Source of the DNA: Chlorobaculum sp. MV4-Y | Lineage (GTDB): Bacteria; Bacteroidota; Chlorobiia; Chlorobiales; Chlorobiaceae | Assembly: GCF_025244685.1 (NCBI RefSeq) | Contig: NZ_CP104202.1 | Location: 498,323 to 562,322 of the forward strand | Reading direction: 5' to 3' | DNA: 64,000 nt | Shown here: positions 48,329 to 57,672 of the stretch, piece after piece | Layout of the letters: every line of letters begins with the position of its first letter | How positions within the stretch are numbered: position 1 is the first letter of the stretch | Notes under the pieces: model-generated | What the model was told of the DNA's origin: nothing | The model's input: the letters and a program-made list of their open reading frames with translations, nothing else | Databases searched by the model: none | Program-made: the position numbers and the translations under genes

Positions 48329-50443
48329 ATGCCTCCGTTTTTACCGTTACAAGGGATCAAGGGCGTCGGCCCGAAGCGCGCGGCGATACTGGCCGAGGCG
48401 GGCATTCGCTCGATTGCCGACCTCTACGACTGCTTCCCGCGCCGCTACCTCGACCGCACCACAATCAAGAAAATCGGCGCATTGCGCGACGGCGAGGCCG
48501 TCACCGTCGTGGGCAGCGTCATTGGCACGCGGATCGAAAGTGGCGGGCGCGGCGGCTCGCGCTTCAAGGCGCAGATCAGCGACGGCTCGGGCGTGCTCGA
48601 ACTGACCTGGTTTCGCGGCGTGCACTACTTCTCCAAAACCATCCGCAGCGGCGAGCTGGTTGCAGCGCACGGGCGCGTCACCTTTTTCGGACGCACGCCG
48701 GGGATGCAGCATCCCGACTTCGACAAGCTTGGCGGCGATGACGAGAGCGGCGACGGTCAGCGGGACGACGAACTCTACAAGACTGGCGCGATCATCCCGA
48801 TCTACCCCACCACCGAGGCGATGAAGCAGGCGGGCCTCAATTCGGCGGCGCTGTGGCGCATCGTGTACCGCGCATTCCGCGAGCAGCCGTTGCGCATCAC
48901 GGAGTACCTCAGCCCGGAGATCATCGATTCCTATAACCTGATGCCTATCGGCGAGGCGTACCGGCAGCTCCATTTTCCTGACTCCGCCGAAGCGCTCGAA
49001 CAGGCGCGCTACCGCATGAAGTGGAGCGAGCTGTTTTTCGCGCAGCTCTTTTTCGCCCTGCGCCGTACCGAAGAGCGAAGGCACCTCACCTCGGCGCGGT
49101 TCGAGCGCTCCGGCGAAAAGACTGCCGGGCTGCACGAGCGGCTGCCCTTCACCATGACCGGAGCGCAGAAGCAGGCGGTGCGCGAAATCTACCACGATCT
49201 CAAAAGCGGTCGCCAGATGAATCGCCTTTTGCAGGGCGACGTGGGTTCGGGCAAGACGCTCGTAGCGCAGTTCGCCATGACGCTTGCGGTCGATAACGGC
49301 TTGCAGGCGGCCTTCATGGCGCCGACCGAAATTCTCGCCTTTCAGCATTACGCCGGTCTCAAGCATTCGCTCGAACCGCTCGGTATCCGCGTCGCGCTCC
49401 TGACCGGTCGCCAGAAGAAAAAAGAGCGCGAGGTGCAACTTGCCCGGCTCGAACGGGGCGAAATCGACATCGCCGTCGGCACCCACGCTATCATCGAAGC
49501 AGGCGTGCAGTTCCACCGGCTCGGCCTCGTCATCATCGACGAGCAGCACCGCTTCGGCGTGTTGCAGCGCAAGGCGTTGCAGGAAAAAGCCGAGAACCCG
49601 CACGTGCTGCTCATGACCGCCACGCCGATTCCGCGTACGCTCACGATGGGCATCTACGGTGACCTCGACGTCTCTGTCATCGCCGAAATGCCCGCCGGGC
49701 GCAAGCCGATCCAGACGCGCCTCTGCCGCGAGGAGCAGAAGCCGGAGCTGTATCGACTGCTACGCAAGCAGATCGCCGAGGGGCGGCAGGCGTATATCGT
49801 CTATCCGCTGGTTGAGGAGTCGGAGAAGATGGATTTGAAGGCGGCCACCGAAAGCTACGAGCAGCTCAAAAGCGAGGTGTTCCCGGAGCTGCGGCTCGGG
49901 CTGATTCATGGCCAGCTTCCGGCGGTGGAGAAGGAGGCGGTGATGGCGGAGTTTCGCAGCGGGCGGCTCGACATTCTCGTTGGCACGACGGTGATCGAGG
50001 TGGGCGTCGATGTGCCCAACGCCACCATCATGGTGATCGAGCACGCCGAACGCTTCGGTATTTCGCAGCTTCACCAGCTCCGGGGGCGCGTCGGGCGCGG
50101 CGAACACGCCTCGTCGTGCTACCTTGTTTACACGAAGCTTGCCGGTGATGCCAAGGAGCGATTGCAGGCGCTCGCCTCGACCGGCGACGGCTTCCGCCTC
50201 TCCGAGATCGACTTGCAGATTCGCGGCGCGGGCAACATGCTGGGCCGCGAGCAGTCCGGCGCGGCGAGCGGCCTGAAGATCGCCGACCTGCTCACCGACG
50301 GCGACATCATGCGCTCGGCGCGAGCTGCCGCCTTCGAGCTGATCCGCCGCGACGAAGCGCTTTCGCATCCGGATCACGCCCTTATCAGGGATTACTACAT
50401 GACCCATTTCCGCAAGCGCATTTCGCTGGCCGATGTGGGGTGA
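48329..50443 (+). CDS. recG: ATP-dependent DNA helicase RecG
   Basis: RecG remodels stalled replication forks and Holliday junctions. The 704-residue protein has the N-terminal wedge/OB domain (KGVGPKRAAIL near residue 11), Walker A GDVGSGKT at 303-310, the DEQH box at 404-407, and the late motif QLRGRVGRGEH. The length is normal. It starts at ATG 48329. Confidence 0.97.
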   Translation: MPPFLPLQGIKGVGPKRAAILAEAGIRSIADLYDCFPRRYLDRTTIKKIGALRDGEAVTVVGSVIGTRIESGGRGGSRFKAQISDGSGVLELTWFRGVHYFSKTIRSGELVAAHGRVTFFGRTPGMQHPDFDKLGGDDESGDGQRDDELYKTGAIIPIYPTTEAMKQAGLNSAALWRIVYRAFREQPLRITEYLSPEIIDSYNLMPIGEAYRQLHFPDSAEALEQARYRMKWSELFFAQLFFALRRTEERRHLTSARFERSGEKTAGLHERLPFTMTGAQKQAVREIYHDLKSGRQMNRLLQGDVGSGKTLVAQFAMTLAVDNGLQAAFMAPTEILAFQHYAGLKHSLEPLGIRVALLTGRQKKKEREVQLARLERGEIDIAVGTHAIIEAGVQFHRLGLVIIDEQHRFGVLQRKALQEKAENPHVLLMTATPIPRTLTMGIYGDLDVSVIAEMPAGRKPIQTRLCREEQKPELYRLLRKQIAEGRQAYIVYPLVEESEKMDLKAATESYEQLKSEVFPELRLGLIHGQLPAVEKEAVMAEFRSGRLDILVGTTVIEVGVDVPNATIMVIEHAERFGISQLHQLRGRVGRGEHASSCYLVYTKLAGDAKERLQALASTGDGFRLSEIDLQIRGAGNMLGREQSGAASGLKIADLLTDGDIMRSARAAAFELIRRDEALSHPDHALIRDYYMTHFRKRISLADVG

Positions 50444-50617
50444 GTGTCCACTACAAGCAGTTTATCCTGCTATCAAAGCCAATGATTGGGGGGGCAGCAG
50501 CTTCCGTAATGGAATCGAAAAAGATTATATTCAATGTTTTGCGCTCCTACCCCGATTCGTCCCGCCCAGGGTCGGCATATCGGTGCGGCGGGGGATAATC
50601 AAGTTCAGCCTTTTTGC

Positions 50618-51553
50618 ATGAAAGAAACGCTTTCGGGTGTGGTGACGCGGGTTACCGGCGCATCCTATATCGTTGAAACCGCTGATGGCCTGAAGGTCAG
50701 GTGCCGAACCGTGCCCAGCACCGTGAGCGAAAACGAGGGTGCAAATCTCGTGGCGGTTGGCGACCGGGTTGGGTTCAGGCTGAAGGTCTCAGAGACCGAC
50801 ATGGCGGAAGGGGTGATTACCCGCGTCGAAAAGCGGTGCACGGCGCTGGTTCGACGGCGGGAGGTGAGGCGCAACCGGAGCAAGGAGAAGGAGCAGGTCA
50901 TCGTCGCGAACATCGACCAGCTCGTGCTGATCACCTCGTTCGACGATCCGCCCTTCAACAGCCGCCTCGTGGATCGCTACCTCGTCTTCGCCGAATCGGA
51001 GAAGTTGCCGCTTCTGATCGTGGTCAACAAGATCGATCTCGACGAAGATGGCATGGTCGAAGAGGATCTGGAGGTCTATCGCCAGCTCGATTGCAACATC
51101 TGCCTCGTCAGCGCCGAGGATGGCCGGGGAATCGAGGAGTTGCGCGAGCTGCTGCACGACCGCATGTCGGCCTTCAGCGGCCACTCCGGCGTGGGAAAAT
51201 CGACGATCATCAACCTGCTTGTCGGACGCGAGGAGCTGCGGACTGCCGAGACGAGCTGCAAGACCGGCAAGGGGGTGCACACCACCACCAGTTCGGCGAT
51301 GTTTTCGCTGCCGGGTGGTGGCTACGTGATCGATACACCGGGCATCCGCGAGTTCAACCTCTCCGGCATCACCCGAGAGAACCTGCGCTTCTACTACACG
51401 GAGTTTCTGCGCTACATGCCGGAGTGCGCCTTTTCGTCGTGCAGCCACACGGTTGAACCGGGGTGTGCCGTGATTGCGGCGGTCGAGTCGGAGTCTATCG
51501 CCCCGGAACGCTACGAGAGCTACCTCGCCCTGCTCGATTCGCTTGAGGAGTGA
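50618..51553 (+). CDS. rsgA: Small ribosomal subunit biogenesis GTPase RsgA
   Basis: This circularly permuted GTPase checks maturation of the 30S subunit. ATG 50618 gives 311 residues. The G4 motif NKID (VVNKIDLDEDG) comes before the P-loop GHSGVGKS at 188-195, followed by the G3 motif DTPG, which is the permuted order. The C-terminal zinc ligands are in CAFSSCSHTVEPGC. The open frame continues 28 codons upstream, but those residues are not part of the OB domain. Confidence 0.96.
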   Translation: MKETLSGVVTRVTGASYIVETADGLKVRCRTVPSTVSENEGANLVAVGDRVGFRLKVSETDMAEGVITRVEKRCTALVRRREVRRNRSKEKEQVIVANIDQLVLITSFDDPPFNSRLVDRYLVFAESEKLPLLIVVNKIDLDEDGMVEEDLEVYRQLDCNICLVSAEDGRGIEELRELLHDRMSAFSGHSGVGKSTIINLLVGREELRTAETSCKTGKGVHTTTSSAMFSLPGGGYVIDTPGIREFNLSGITRENLRFYYTEFLRYMPECAFSSCSHTVEPGCAVIAAVESESIAPERYESYLALLDSLEE

Positions 51554-51636
51554 GTAGGGTGTTGTCGTCGGGCGTGGATCTGGAGCGAATAACACATCAG
51601 CAATAATAATTTGCCAGGGAATCTGGAGCAGAGTCC

Positions 51637-51768
51637 TGTCATTCTGAGTCCGACTTTGTCGGGCGAAGAATCCAGAGAGTTACATAAGGTGAAATGAATT
51701 AATGATTTATCTGCCTGTTTCCGAAGAGGCTGGATTCTTCACTTCGCTTTGCTCCGTTCAGCATGACA
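51637..51768. repeat. Intergenic inverted repeat (TGTCATTCTGAG...GAAGAATCCAG type)
   Basis: The left arm carries TGTCATTCTGAG (51637-51648) and GCGAAGAATCCAG (51663-51675). The right arm carries the complements CTGGATTCTTC followed by ACTTCGC (51730-51747) and GTTCAGCATGACA (51756-51768). This sequence type is seen scattered between genes in many bacterial genomes and probably forms an RNA hairpin. It is likely one member of a dispersed family here. Confidence 0.7.
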
Positions 51769-51809
51769 AGAGTAATCCATAACCCGAATACCAAAAAGAA
51801 CCCATAGCT

Positions 51810-53186
51810 ATGATCGTTACCATCAATCCAGCGACCGGCGAAAAGCTTGCCGAATATCCGGTGATGATTGCCGGGCAGATCGATACCGTGCTTCGCCAGG
51901 CTGACGGCGATTTCCGTCAGTGGCGCACGACCGGCTTCGAGGAGCGGAGCGCCTGCATGAAACGGCTCGGCGAGCTGCTTCGTACGGAGGCTGCCGAGCA
52001 CGGGCGGATTATTACGCTTGAGATGGGCAAGCCGCTCTCGCAGGCGGTGGCCGAGGTGAACAAGTGCGCCTGGGTGTGCGATTACTTTGCTGACCATGCG
52101 GAGGAGTTTCTCCAGCCCGAAAAGAGCGAGATCGACGGCGCAACGGGTATGGTGACCTTCGACCCGCTTGGGGTGATTCTCGGCGTGATGCCGTGGAACT
52201 TTCCTTACTGGCAGGTGCTGCGCTTCGCTGCGCCGATCCTCATGGCAGGCAACGGCATCGTGGTGAAGCACGCGCCGAACGTGACCGGCTGTGCGATTGC
52301 CATTGAAAAGCTGTTCCGCGATGCCGGGTTTCCAGAGCACCTCTACCGCGCGCTGCACATCGACCTCGACGAGGTTGACCGTTTGACCGGCTTCATGATC
52401 GACCATCCGGTGATCAAGGCGGTCTCCGTGACCGGCAGCACCGGCGCGGGTCAGGCGGTGGCTGCCAAGGCGGGCAAGGCGCTGAAGCGCAGCGTGCTGG
52501 AGCTGGGCGGCAGTGACCCCTACATCGTCCTCGACGACGCCGATCTGCGCCAGGCGGTCGATGTGTGCGTCGCGGGACGGCTGCTCAACGCGGGCCAGAG
52601 CTGCATTGCCGCCAAGCGCTTCATCGTGCAGTCGGGCGTGATCGGCGAATTCACGCGGATGATTGTCGAAAAGATGCAGCGGGCGGTGATGGGCGATCCG
52701 TTCCGCGAGGGCACCGAGGTCGGGCCGATTGCCCGCGAAGACCTGCGCGACCTCGTCCATGCGCAGGTGCAGCGGAGCGTCGAGGCCGGGGCTGAGCTGC
52801 TCTGCGGCGGCCAGGTGCCGAACGCGCCGGGCTGGTACTATCCGCCGACCGTGCTCTCCGGCGTCAAACCGGGAATGCCCGCTTACTCGGAGGAGATCTT
52901 CGGCCCGGTGGCCACCATTATTGAGGTAGCCGATGATGAAGAGGCGATCGCCATTGCCAACGACAGCGAGTTCGGACTCGGCTCGGCGGTCTTTTCGCAG
53001 GATACCGACCGCGCGCTCGGCATCGCCCGGCGGCTCGAAGCGGGAAGCTGCTTTATCAACTCGATGGTCAAGTCCGACCCGCGCCTGCCGTTCGGCGGTG
53101 TCAAGAAGTCGGGTTACGGGCGTGAGCTGTCGCACCACGGTATCCGCGAGTTCGTCAACATCAAGACGCTGCTTCTGCCGGGCTGA
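51810..53186 (+). CDS. NAD(P)-dependent aldehyde dehydrogenase (succinate-semialdehyde dehydrogenase type)
   Basis: This 458-residue protein has the aldehyde dehydrogenase fold. The catalytic cysteine is C265 in GQSCIAAKRF and the general-base glutamate is in VLELGGSDP. PWNFPYWQ near residue 128, SVTGSTGAGQAV and EEIFGPVA are also present. SCIAAKR rather than CTA-type sequences, and the short length, place it close to the succinate-semialdehyde dehydrogenase (Sad/GabD) group. The physiological aldehyde is unknown. The DUF1848 gene follows after 12 bases. Confidence 0.9.
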   Translation: MIVTINPATGEKLAEYPVMIAGQIDTVLRQADGDFRQWRTTGFEERSACMKRLGELLRTEAAEHGRIITLEMGKPLSQAVAEVNKCAWVCDYFADHAEEFLQPEKSEIDGATGMVTFDPLGVILGVMPWNFPYWQVLRFAAPILMAGNGIVVKHAPNVTGCAIAIEKLFRDAGFPEHLYRALHIDLDEVDRLTGFMIDHPVIKAVSVTGSTGAGQAVAAKAGKALKRSVLELGGSDPYIVLDDADLRQAVDVCVAGRLLNAGQSCIAAKRFIVQSGVIGEFTRMIVEKMQRAVMGDPFREGTEVGPIAREDLRDLVHAQVQRSVEAGAELLCGGQVPNAPGWYYPPTVLSGVKPGMPAYSEEIFGPVATIIEVADDEEAIAIANDSEFGLGSAVFSQDTDRALGIARRLEAGSCFINSMVKSDPRLPFGGVKKSGYGRELSHHGIREFVNIKTLLLPG

Positions 53187-53198
53187 CCGGGCGCGGCG

Positions 53199-54134
53199 AT
53201 GGCGTTCCGGGGATGGGATAAGCTGCCGATTCGCATCGAGACCGGCGAAACGGTCGAGGCGATTGCGCCGGTGATCGTTTCAGCCAGCCGCGCCACCGAC
53301 CTTCCGGCATTTCACGCCGAATGGTTCATGGCGCGGCTCCGCGCGGGCTACGTGCAGTGGCGTAATCCATTCAACGCCCGGCAGACGCAATACGTCTCGT
53401 TCCGTAAAACGCGAGCCGTGGTTTTCTGGAGCAAGAACCCCGCACCACTGTTGCCGCACCTCTCCGAAATCGATGCCTTGGGCATCAACTACTACTTCCA
53501 GTTCACCCTGAATGACTACGAGACTGACGGCTTCGAACCGGGCGTTCCGCCGCTCGCCGAACGGCTCGAGACCTTCCGCCAGCTTGCTGGACGCATCGGC
53601 CCGGAGCGCATCGTCTGGCGCTTCGACCCGCTCGTGCTGACCGACCGCCTCACCGCCGATGTGCTGCTGGAACGGATTGAGCGCCTTGCCGGAGCGTTGC
53701 GCGGCTGCACGCGGAGACTTGTCGTCAGCTTCGCCGACATCGAATGTTACCGGGCGGCACGTCGCCGTTTGTCACGCATAGGCGCTGGCGCTCGCGAGTT
53801 TACGCCGGAGGAGATGGACGAGTTCGCCGCCCGGCTGGTCGAACGCAACAAGGATTGGGGACTCGAACTTTCGGCCTGTGCCGAGGATAGTGAACTGGCA
53901 GGGATTGCAAAAAGCCGGTGTATCGATGGCCATTTGCTGGCGAGCTGCTTCGGCGACGACGGTGAACTGATAGAATTTCTCGGCGGCGGCACCCTTTTTC
54001 CTGGCGATGCGCCAGTCAGCGCTGCGCTGAAGCATCAGGGGCAGCGCAAGGCCTGTGGCTGCATCGTGAGCAAGGACATCGGCGCATACGGAACTTGCGG
54101 ACACGGCTGCCTCTACTGTTATGCGTGCCGATAG
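53199..54134 (+). CDS. DUF1848 family protein (putative radical/iron-sulfur enzyme)
   Basis: This 311-residue protein has the DUF1848 pattern: SRATDLPAFHAEWF near residue 30, VVFWSKNPAPLL and a cysteine-rich C-terminus, GCIVSKDIGAYGTCGHGC and then YCYACR, that could hold a metal cluster. The family is linked to radical-SAM-like enzymes, but no reaction is known. It is 12 bases after the aldehyde dehydrogenase gene, probably in one transcript. Confidence 0.87.
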   Translation: MAFRGWDKLPIRIETGETVEAIAPVIVSASRATDLPAFHAEWFMARLRAGYVQWRNPFNARQTQYVSFRKTRAVVFWSKNPAPLLPHLSEIDALGINYYFQFTLNDYETDGFEPGVPPLAERLETFRQLAGRIGPERIVWRFDPLVLTDRLTADVLLERIERLAGALRGCTRRLVVSFADIECYRAARRRLSRIGAGAREFTPEEMDEFAARLVERNKDWGLELSACAEDSELAGIAKSRCIDGHLLASCFGDDGELIEFLGGGTLFPGDAPVSAALKHQGQRKACGCIVSKDIGAYGTCGHGCLYCYACR

Positions 54135-54159
54135 CCGTAGTATTGCGTTGGGGTGGGAT

Positions 54160-54203
54160 GGCGTAAAAAACAAACCGGGGCGTTGATTGCACCCCGGCGG
54201 TTT
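54160..54203 (-). terminator. Terminator of the first HTH regulator gene
   Basis: CCGGGG and CCCCGG with AAA/TTT flanks pair around a loop and, on the minus strand, lead into TTTGTTTTTTA. Confidence 0.75.
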
Positions 54204-54226
54204 GATTCGGTGGTGTCTGTCAGGTG

Positions 54227-55453
54227 TCAGATCACTTCCGATGCGAGTTCTGACAGGTAGGTCTTGATCGACTTGTGCTTGTCCAGACCGAGTTTTCGGT
54301 GCATCCGGTAGCGGATGCTCTCCATGCCTCTGGTCGAAATGCCGATTGACCGCGCGATCTCCCGCGTGTCGTAGTTGAGCTTGACCATCAGGCTTACCCT
54401 GAGTTCACGCTGGTTGAGGTTCGGGTGCTTTTTCTGAAGCTTGGAGAGGAACTCCGAGTCGCCGACGGTGAGTTCGGTTTTGAGACGTTTTTCGGTCAGT
54501 TCGGTCTCGATCATACTGTGGCACTCCTCGAGAATCTTCTGCTTGGCCGCCGATTCGATGTCGAGGCTCTTGATCTGGTCGCAGATCAGGTGCAGGGAAG
54601 AGGTCTTTTCGCCGACAGCCGTGGAAATTCTTGTCAGCTCCATCTCCTGAGCGGCGATTCTGGATTTCAGCGCAGTTTTTTCCTGCTCGAATCGCTGGAT
54701 CTCTTTTTTGCCCAGTTCGATTTGGGCATTGAGCTGGATGATTTTCTGACTCAGCTTTTGCTCGTTTTCTGCCTTGAGCTGGCGCATCTCCTTTTCATGG
54801 AGTTCTTCTCTGGCTTTCAGATCCTCCTGCATGTGATCGATAGCCTTGAAGTAGGGGTAGAAGGGACTATCGGTGGGTGGAAGGAATATTTTCTGATTGA
54901 GCATGTTGAGCCACGAAATTCTGGCAATAGTCGCGAGAAATTCATTTTTCATCGAGATTTCTTCATCGACATCCTGATCCTCCGGCTTCTCGGGAGCTTT
55001 GCCTGACCGGTACTCCAGGAGGGTGGTCATCGCATCGCGATAGCCTTCCCTGAGCAGGACTGTCATCGTGTGGGGCGCCATTGCGGCGAAGGTTTCGATG
55101 ATGATTCTGCACGACTCGTTGATGTTGTAAAAAACGACTACGGCAAAATCGAGACCCGAGCGGTAGACGATGTCGTTAATGCCCTGCTTGTACTGGAATG
55201 ATATGTCGCTGATGTTGTTCATGTCCCACAGGAGGTAGAGCGGAGAGCCCTTGATTCCACTCTCTTCGAGCACATCGTGAACCAGCTCGATGCTCATGGA
55301 GTTCAGCGTTATCGGATGATCCGACTCGACATAGTGGTGAAAAATGTTGTCACCTATAAGCTCGAGGCGTTTGACATAGTCGGCACCGGCCGGGATTGAT
55401 TTCCAGTTGTGTTTTGAGGTAACCGGAAGATTGGAAACTGGGCAGGTTTGCAT
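54227..55453 (-). CDS. Coiled-coil regulator with C-terminal LuxR-like HTH (paralogue 1)
   Basis: This 408-residue protein has an N-terminal alpha/beta domain of about 170 residues, a charged coiled coil (about 210-305) and a C-terminal helix-turn-helix. The HTH reads LNQRELRVSLMVKLNYDT, then REIARSIGISTRGMESIRYR, the pattern seen in Bacteroidetes-Chlorobi LuxR-like regulators. The N-terminal domain may be STAS-like, but that is only an impression. There is no membrane helix and no receiver domain, so it probably responds to an internal signal or a partner protein. It is the second gene of a tandem paralogous pair. No target operator was found. Confidence 0.82.
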   Translation of the reverse strand: MQTCPVSNLPVTSKHNWKSIPAGADYVKRLELIGDNIFHHYVESDHPITLNSMSIELVHDVLEESGIKGSPLYLLWDMNNISDISFQYKQGINDIVYRSGLDFAVVVFYNINESCRIIIETFAAMAPHTMTVLLREGYRDAMTTLLEYRSGKAPEKPEDQDVDEEISMKNEFLATIARISWLNMLNQKIFLPPTDSPFYPYFKAIDHMQEDLKAREELHEKEMRQLKAENEQKLSQKIIQLNAQIELGKKEIQRFEQEKTALKSRIAAQEMELTRISTAVGEKTSSLHLICDQIKSLDIESAAKQKILEECHSMIETELTEKRLKTELTVGDSEFLSKLQKKHPNLNQRELRVSLMVKLNYDTREIARSIGISTRGMESIRYRMHRKLGLDKHKSIKTYLSELASEVI

Positions 55454-55748
55454 GGCGCTTCAATTAATTGCGTTATTAAAGCCAGCTGTCATGAAGTATA
55501 ATTATACTGTTATGACGCAGATGTTACACATATTATACAACTTTTCCTTCTATTATTCCCAATAATTACGGAGGATCAGGTAATACGTGTGGCGAATTTT
55601 CTTTGTTGAATCGATATCGTGTTTAACGTATCGTTCTGGCAGGATTCTGTGGTGGGGATACTTTTTTTGCCGTGAGCATTCACCGGCATTCATGCATGTT
55701 TCGGTTTGGTAACGGCAAATGCATGAATGCAGCGCTTCACTTGGCGAC
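55454..55748. other. Spacer between the two paralogous regulators
   Basis: This 295-base, AT-rich stretch must carry the promoter of the downstream regulator on the minus strand. A perfect 12-base inverted repeat (GCATTCATGCAT at 55686-55697 and its complement at 55719-55730) lies next to the end of the upstream gene and may be its terminator or an operator. No gene was found. Confidence 0.5.
55686..55730. repeat. Perfect 12-base inverted repeat after the second regulator
   Basis: The arms GCATTCATGCAT and ATGCATGAATGC are separated by 21 bases. It may be a regulator binding site or a terminator, but no T-run follows on either side. Confidence 0.6.
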
Positions 55749-56960
55749 TCAGAGCGATTCGGTGGCCAGGTTCGTAAGATAGGTCTTAAGGGAGTTGTGT
55801 TTGTCGAGACCGATTTTCTTGTGCAGCCGGTAGCGGATGCTTTCGATGCCTCTGGTCGACAGGCCGAGAGACCTGGCGATGTCGCGTGAGTGATAGTCCA
55901 GCTTGATCATCAGGCTGATTCTGAGCTCTCTCTGATTGAGATTCGGGTGCTTTTTCTGGAGTTTGGAGAGGAAGACGGAGTCTGTTTCAGTAAGTTCGGT
56001 GTTGATCAGCGCGGCCTGGTTGCTGGTTTCGAAGAGCGTGGCGCATTGGGCTGAAATCTTCTCCATTGCTGCCGGATCGATGTTGATCTTCTCGATCATT
56101 TCGCACAAAGAGCGCAGAGCAGCGTTTTTTTCGGCATTTGCCGTTGAAATTCTGGTGGCTTCGATCTCCTGTGCGGCAATTCTGGAAAGCAGTGCGGACT
56201 TCTCTGCCTTGAATCGCTGCTCGCTCCTTTTGCATATCTCGATCTGCTCGTCGAGCAACGAATTCTTGCTGGCCAGAAGTACCCGGAACTCCTGTTCTAT
56301 CCTTTCGATGCTCTGCTGATGCTCCTCCTCCAGAGCTTGCAGGTCGCGGCGCATCATATCGAGAATTTCGAAATACGGGTATGAGGCGTGATTTTCAGGA
56401 GGGAATATTTCCAGCTGGTTGAACTGCCTGAGCATGAGTATTCTCGATACTTCGGCAAGGAACGCATTGCTGAAAGCCTTGTCTGTTCCTGCATCGGGTT
56501 TTGTACTGGCAACATTGCCTGATTTGAAGTCGAGAATTGAGGTTACCGCCTCTTTGTATGATTCGCAGAGCATGACCGGCAGCTTCTCTGTTGAGAGGCT
56601 TTGCAACATTTCAAGCTGAAGCCTGACGGATGGCTTGATATTATAAAGCACAATAAGCCGGAGGTCGGACTCCTGGGCGGTGAGCAGGTTCGTGAACTCT
56701 CTCTTGTATGAGAATTTGAGATCGATGATGGGCTCACAATCGATCATAATAAATACCGGCTTGCCGGTGAGATTTTCTTCGCCAATCAGTGATGTGAAAT
56801 CGGCGGAATACAGATGATCCGGAATGATGCCCTGGCTGGCCAGTTCCTGCACATGAATGATATCATTGCCGATCAGGCTGTATTTTCTGGTATAATTGCC
56901 CTGGCGATTTTCGAAGCTCCAATGTTCTTTTCGGTAACCGAAAGTCCTGAAACTGGGCAC
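55749..56960 (-). CDS. Coiled-coil regulator with C-terminal LuxR-like HTH (paralogue 2)
   Basis: This 403-residue paralogue has the same order as its neighbour: an N-terminal alpha/beta domain, a coiled coil (about 205-300) and an HTH. LSKLQKKHPNLNQRELR is identical in both, while the N-terminal sensory-like parts differ much more. This suggests similar DNA targets but different inputs. It is transcribed first and in the same direction as paralogue 1, with 295 bases between, so each may have its own promoter. The function is unknown. Confidence 0.82.
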   Translation of the reverse strand: MPSFRTFGYRKEHWSFENRQGNYTRKYSLIGNDIIHVQELASQGIIPDHLYSADFTSLIGEENLTGKPVFIMIDCEPIIDLKFSYKREFTNLLTAQESDLRLIVLYNIKPSVRLQLEMLQSLSTEKLPVMLCESYKEAVTSILDFKSGNVASTKPDAGTDKAFSNAFLAEVSRILMLRQFNQLEIFPPENHASYPYFEILDMMRRDLQALEEEHQQSIERIEQEFRVLLASKNSLLDEQIEICKRSEQRFKAEKSALLSRIAAQEIEATRISTANAEKNAALRSLCEMIEKINIDPAAMEKISAQCATLFETSNQAALINTELTETDSVFLSKLQKKHPNLNQRELRISLMIKLDYHSRDIARSLGLSTRGIESIRYRLHKKIGLDKHNSLKTYLTNLATESL

Positions 56961-57135
56961 TGGGTCATGGTGAGGGACTTTAGGAGTTGAGGAGATGAAA
57001 ATTACAGGAAACTATACAAACTACTTAAATATCCGATATTATATGGTTTTAAAAAACTGTTTACGTGATAATATTTTACGTTATAAGCTCAATTTTGCAT
57101 GGGTTTGTCGTTCTGTTTCAATCAAATTTTAAGCC

Positions 57136-57672
57136 ATGCCGGTAAGAATACTTTTTGTCTGTTACGAAAATATCTGCTGTTCTCCGATGGCGGAGGGCGC
57201 TTTCGGACACGCCGCGTCGCTGCACGGAGCTGGTGGCTTCTTTGAAGTCGAATCTGCCGGAACGGTGTGCTACCAGTCCGGTTCCTCTCCCGACCACCGC
57301 GCTGTTCGGTCTGCGGAGCGCCACGGCATCGACATCTCTTCGATTCGGGCGCAGTGCATTGACGATCTCGATCTTGGTCGTTTCGACCGGATTTTCGCGA
57401 TGGATGCAGAGAATCATCGTGACATGCTCGACGCGCTCGACGGTCTGCCGGTGCCGGTGCACATGATGACCGATTTCGCCCACTCCGACGCGGGCGCGGA
57501 AATCGAAGACCCTTATTACGGCAGCGAAGAGGGCTTCGGCCGGACCATGGAGCAGCTTCTGCGCAGCGCTACGGGAATTGTGTCGGCCTTGCGGGAGGCA
57601 TATGAACTGCCCATCGGCGAACTCCAAGCCGGGGCGATTTTTCACCACACCGGAAACGGCGATGGGCGGTAG
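57136..57672 (+). CDS. Low-molecular-weight protein-tyrosine-phosphatase-like protein with altered P-loop
   Basis: This 178-residue protein aligns with LMW phosphotyrosine phosphatases along its length: FVCYENICCSPMAEGAF at the N-terminus and the general-acid loop EDPYYG near residue 116. The active-site signature should be C-x5-R-S, but residues 9-16 read CYENICCS, so the phosphate-binding arginine is replaced by cysteine. One base change (CGT to TGT) would explain it. The protein may be inactive, may bind phosphate without catalysis, or the call may be a sequencing error. It overlaps the following lipid-kinase gene by 11 bases. Confidence 0.88.
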   Translation: MPVRILFVCYENICCSPMAEGAFGHAASLHGAGGFFEVESAGTVCYQSGSSPDHRAVRSAERHGIDISSIRAQCIDDLDLGRFDRIFAMDAENHRDMLDALDGLPVPVHMMTDFAHSDAGAEIEDPYYGSEEGFGRTMEQLLRSATGIVSALREAYELPIGELQAGAIFHHTGNGDGR

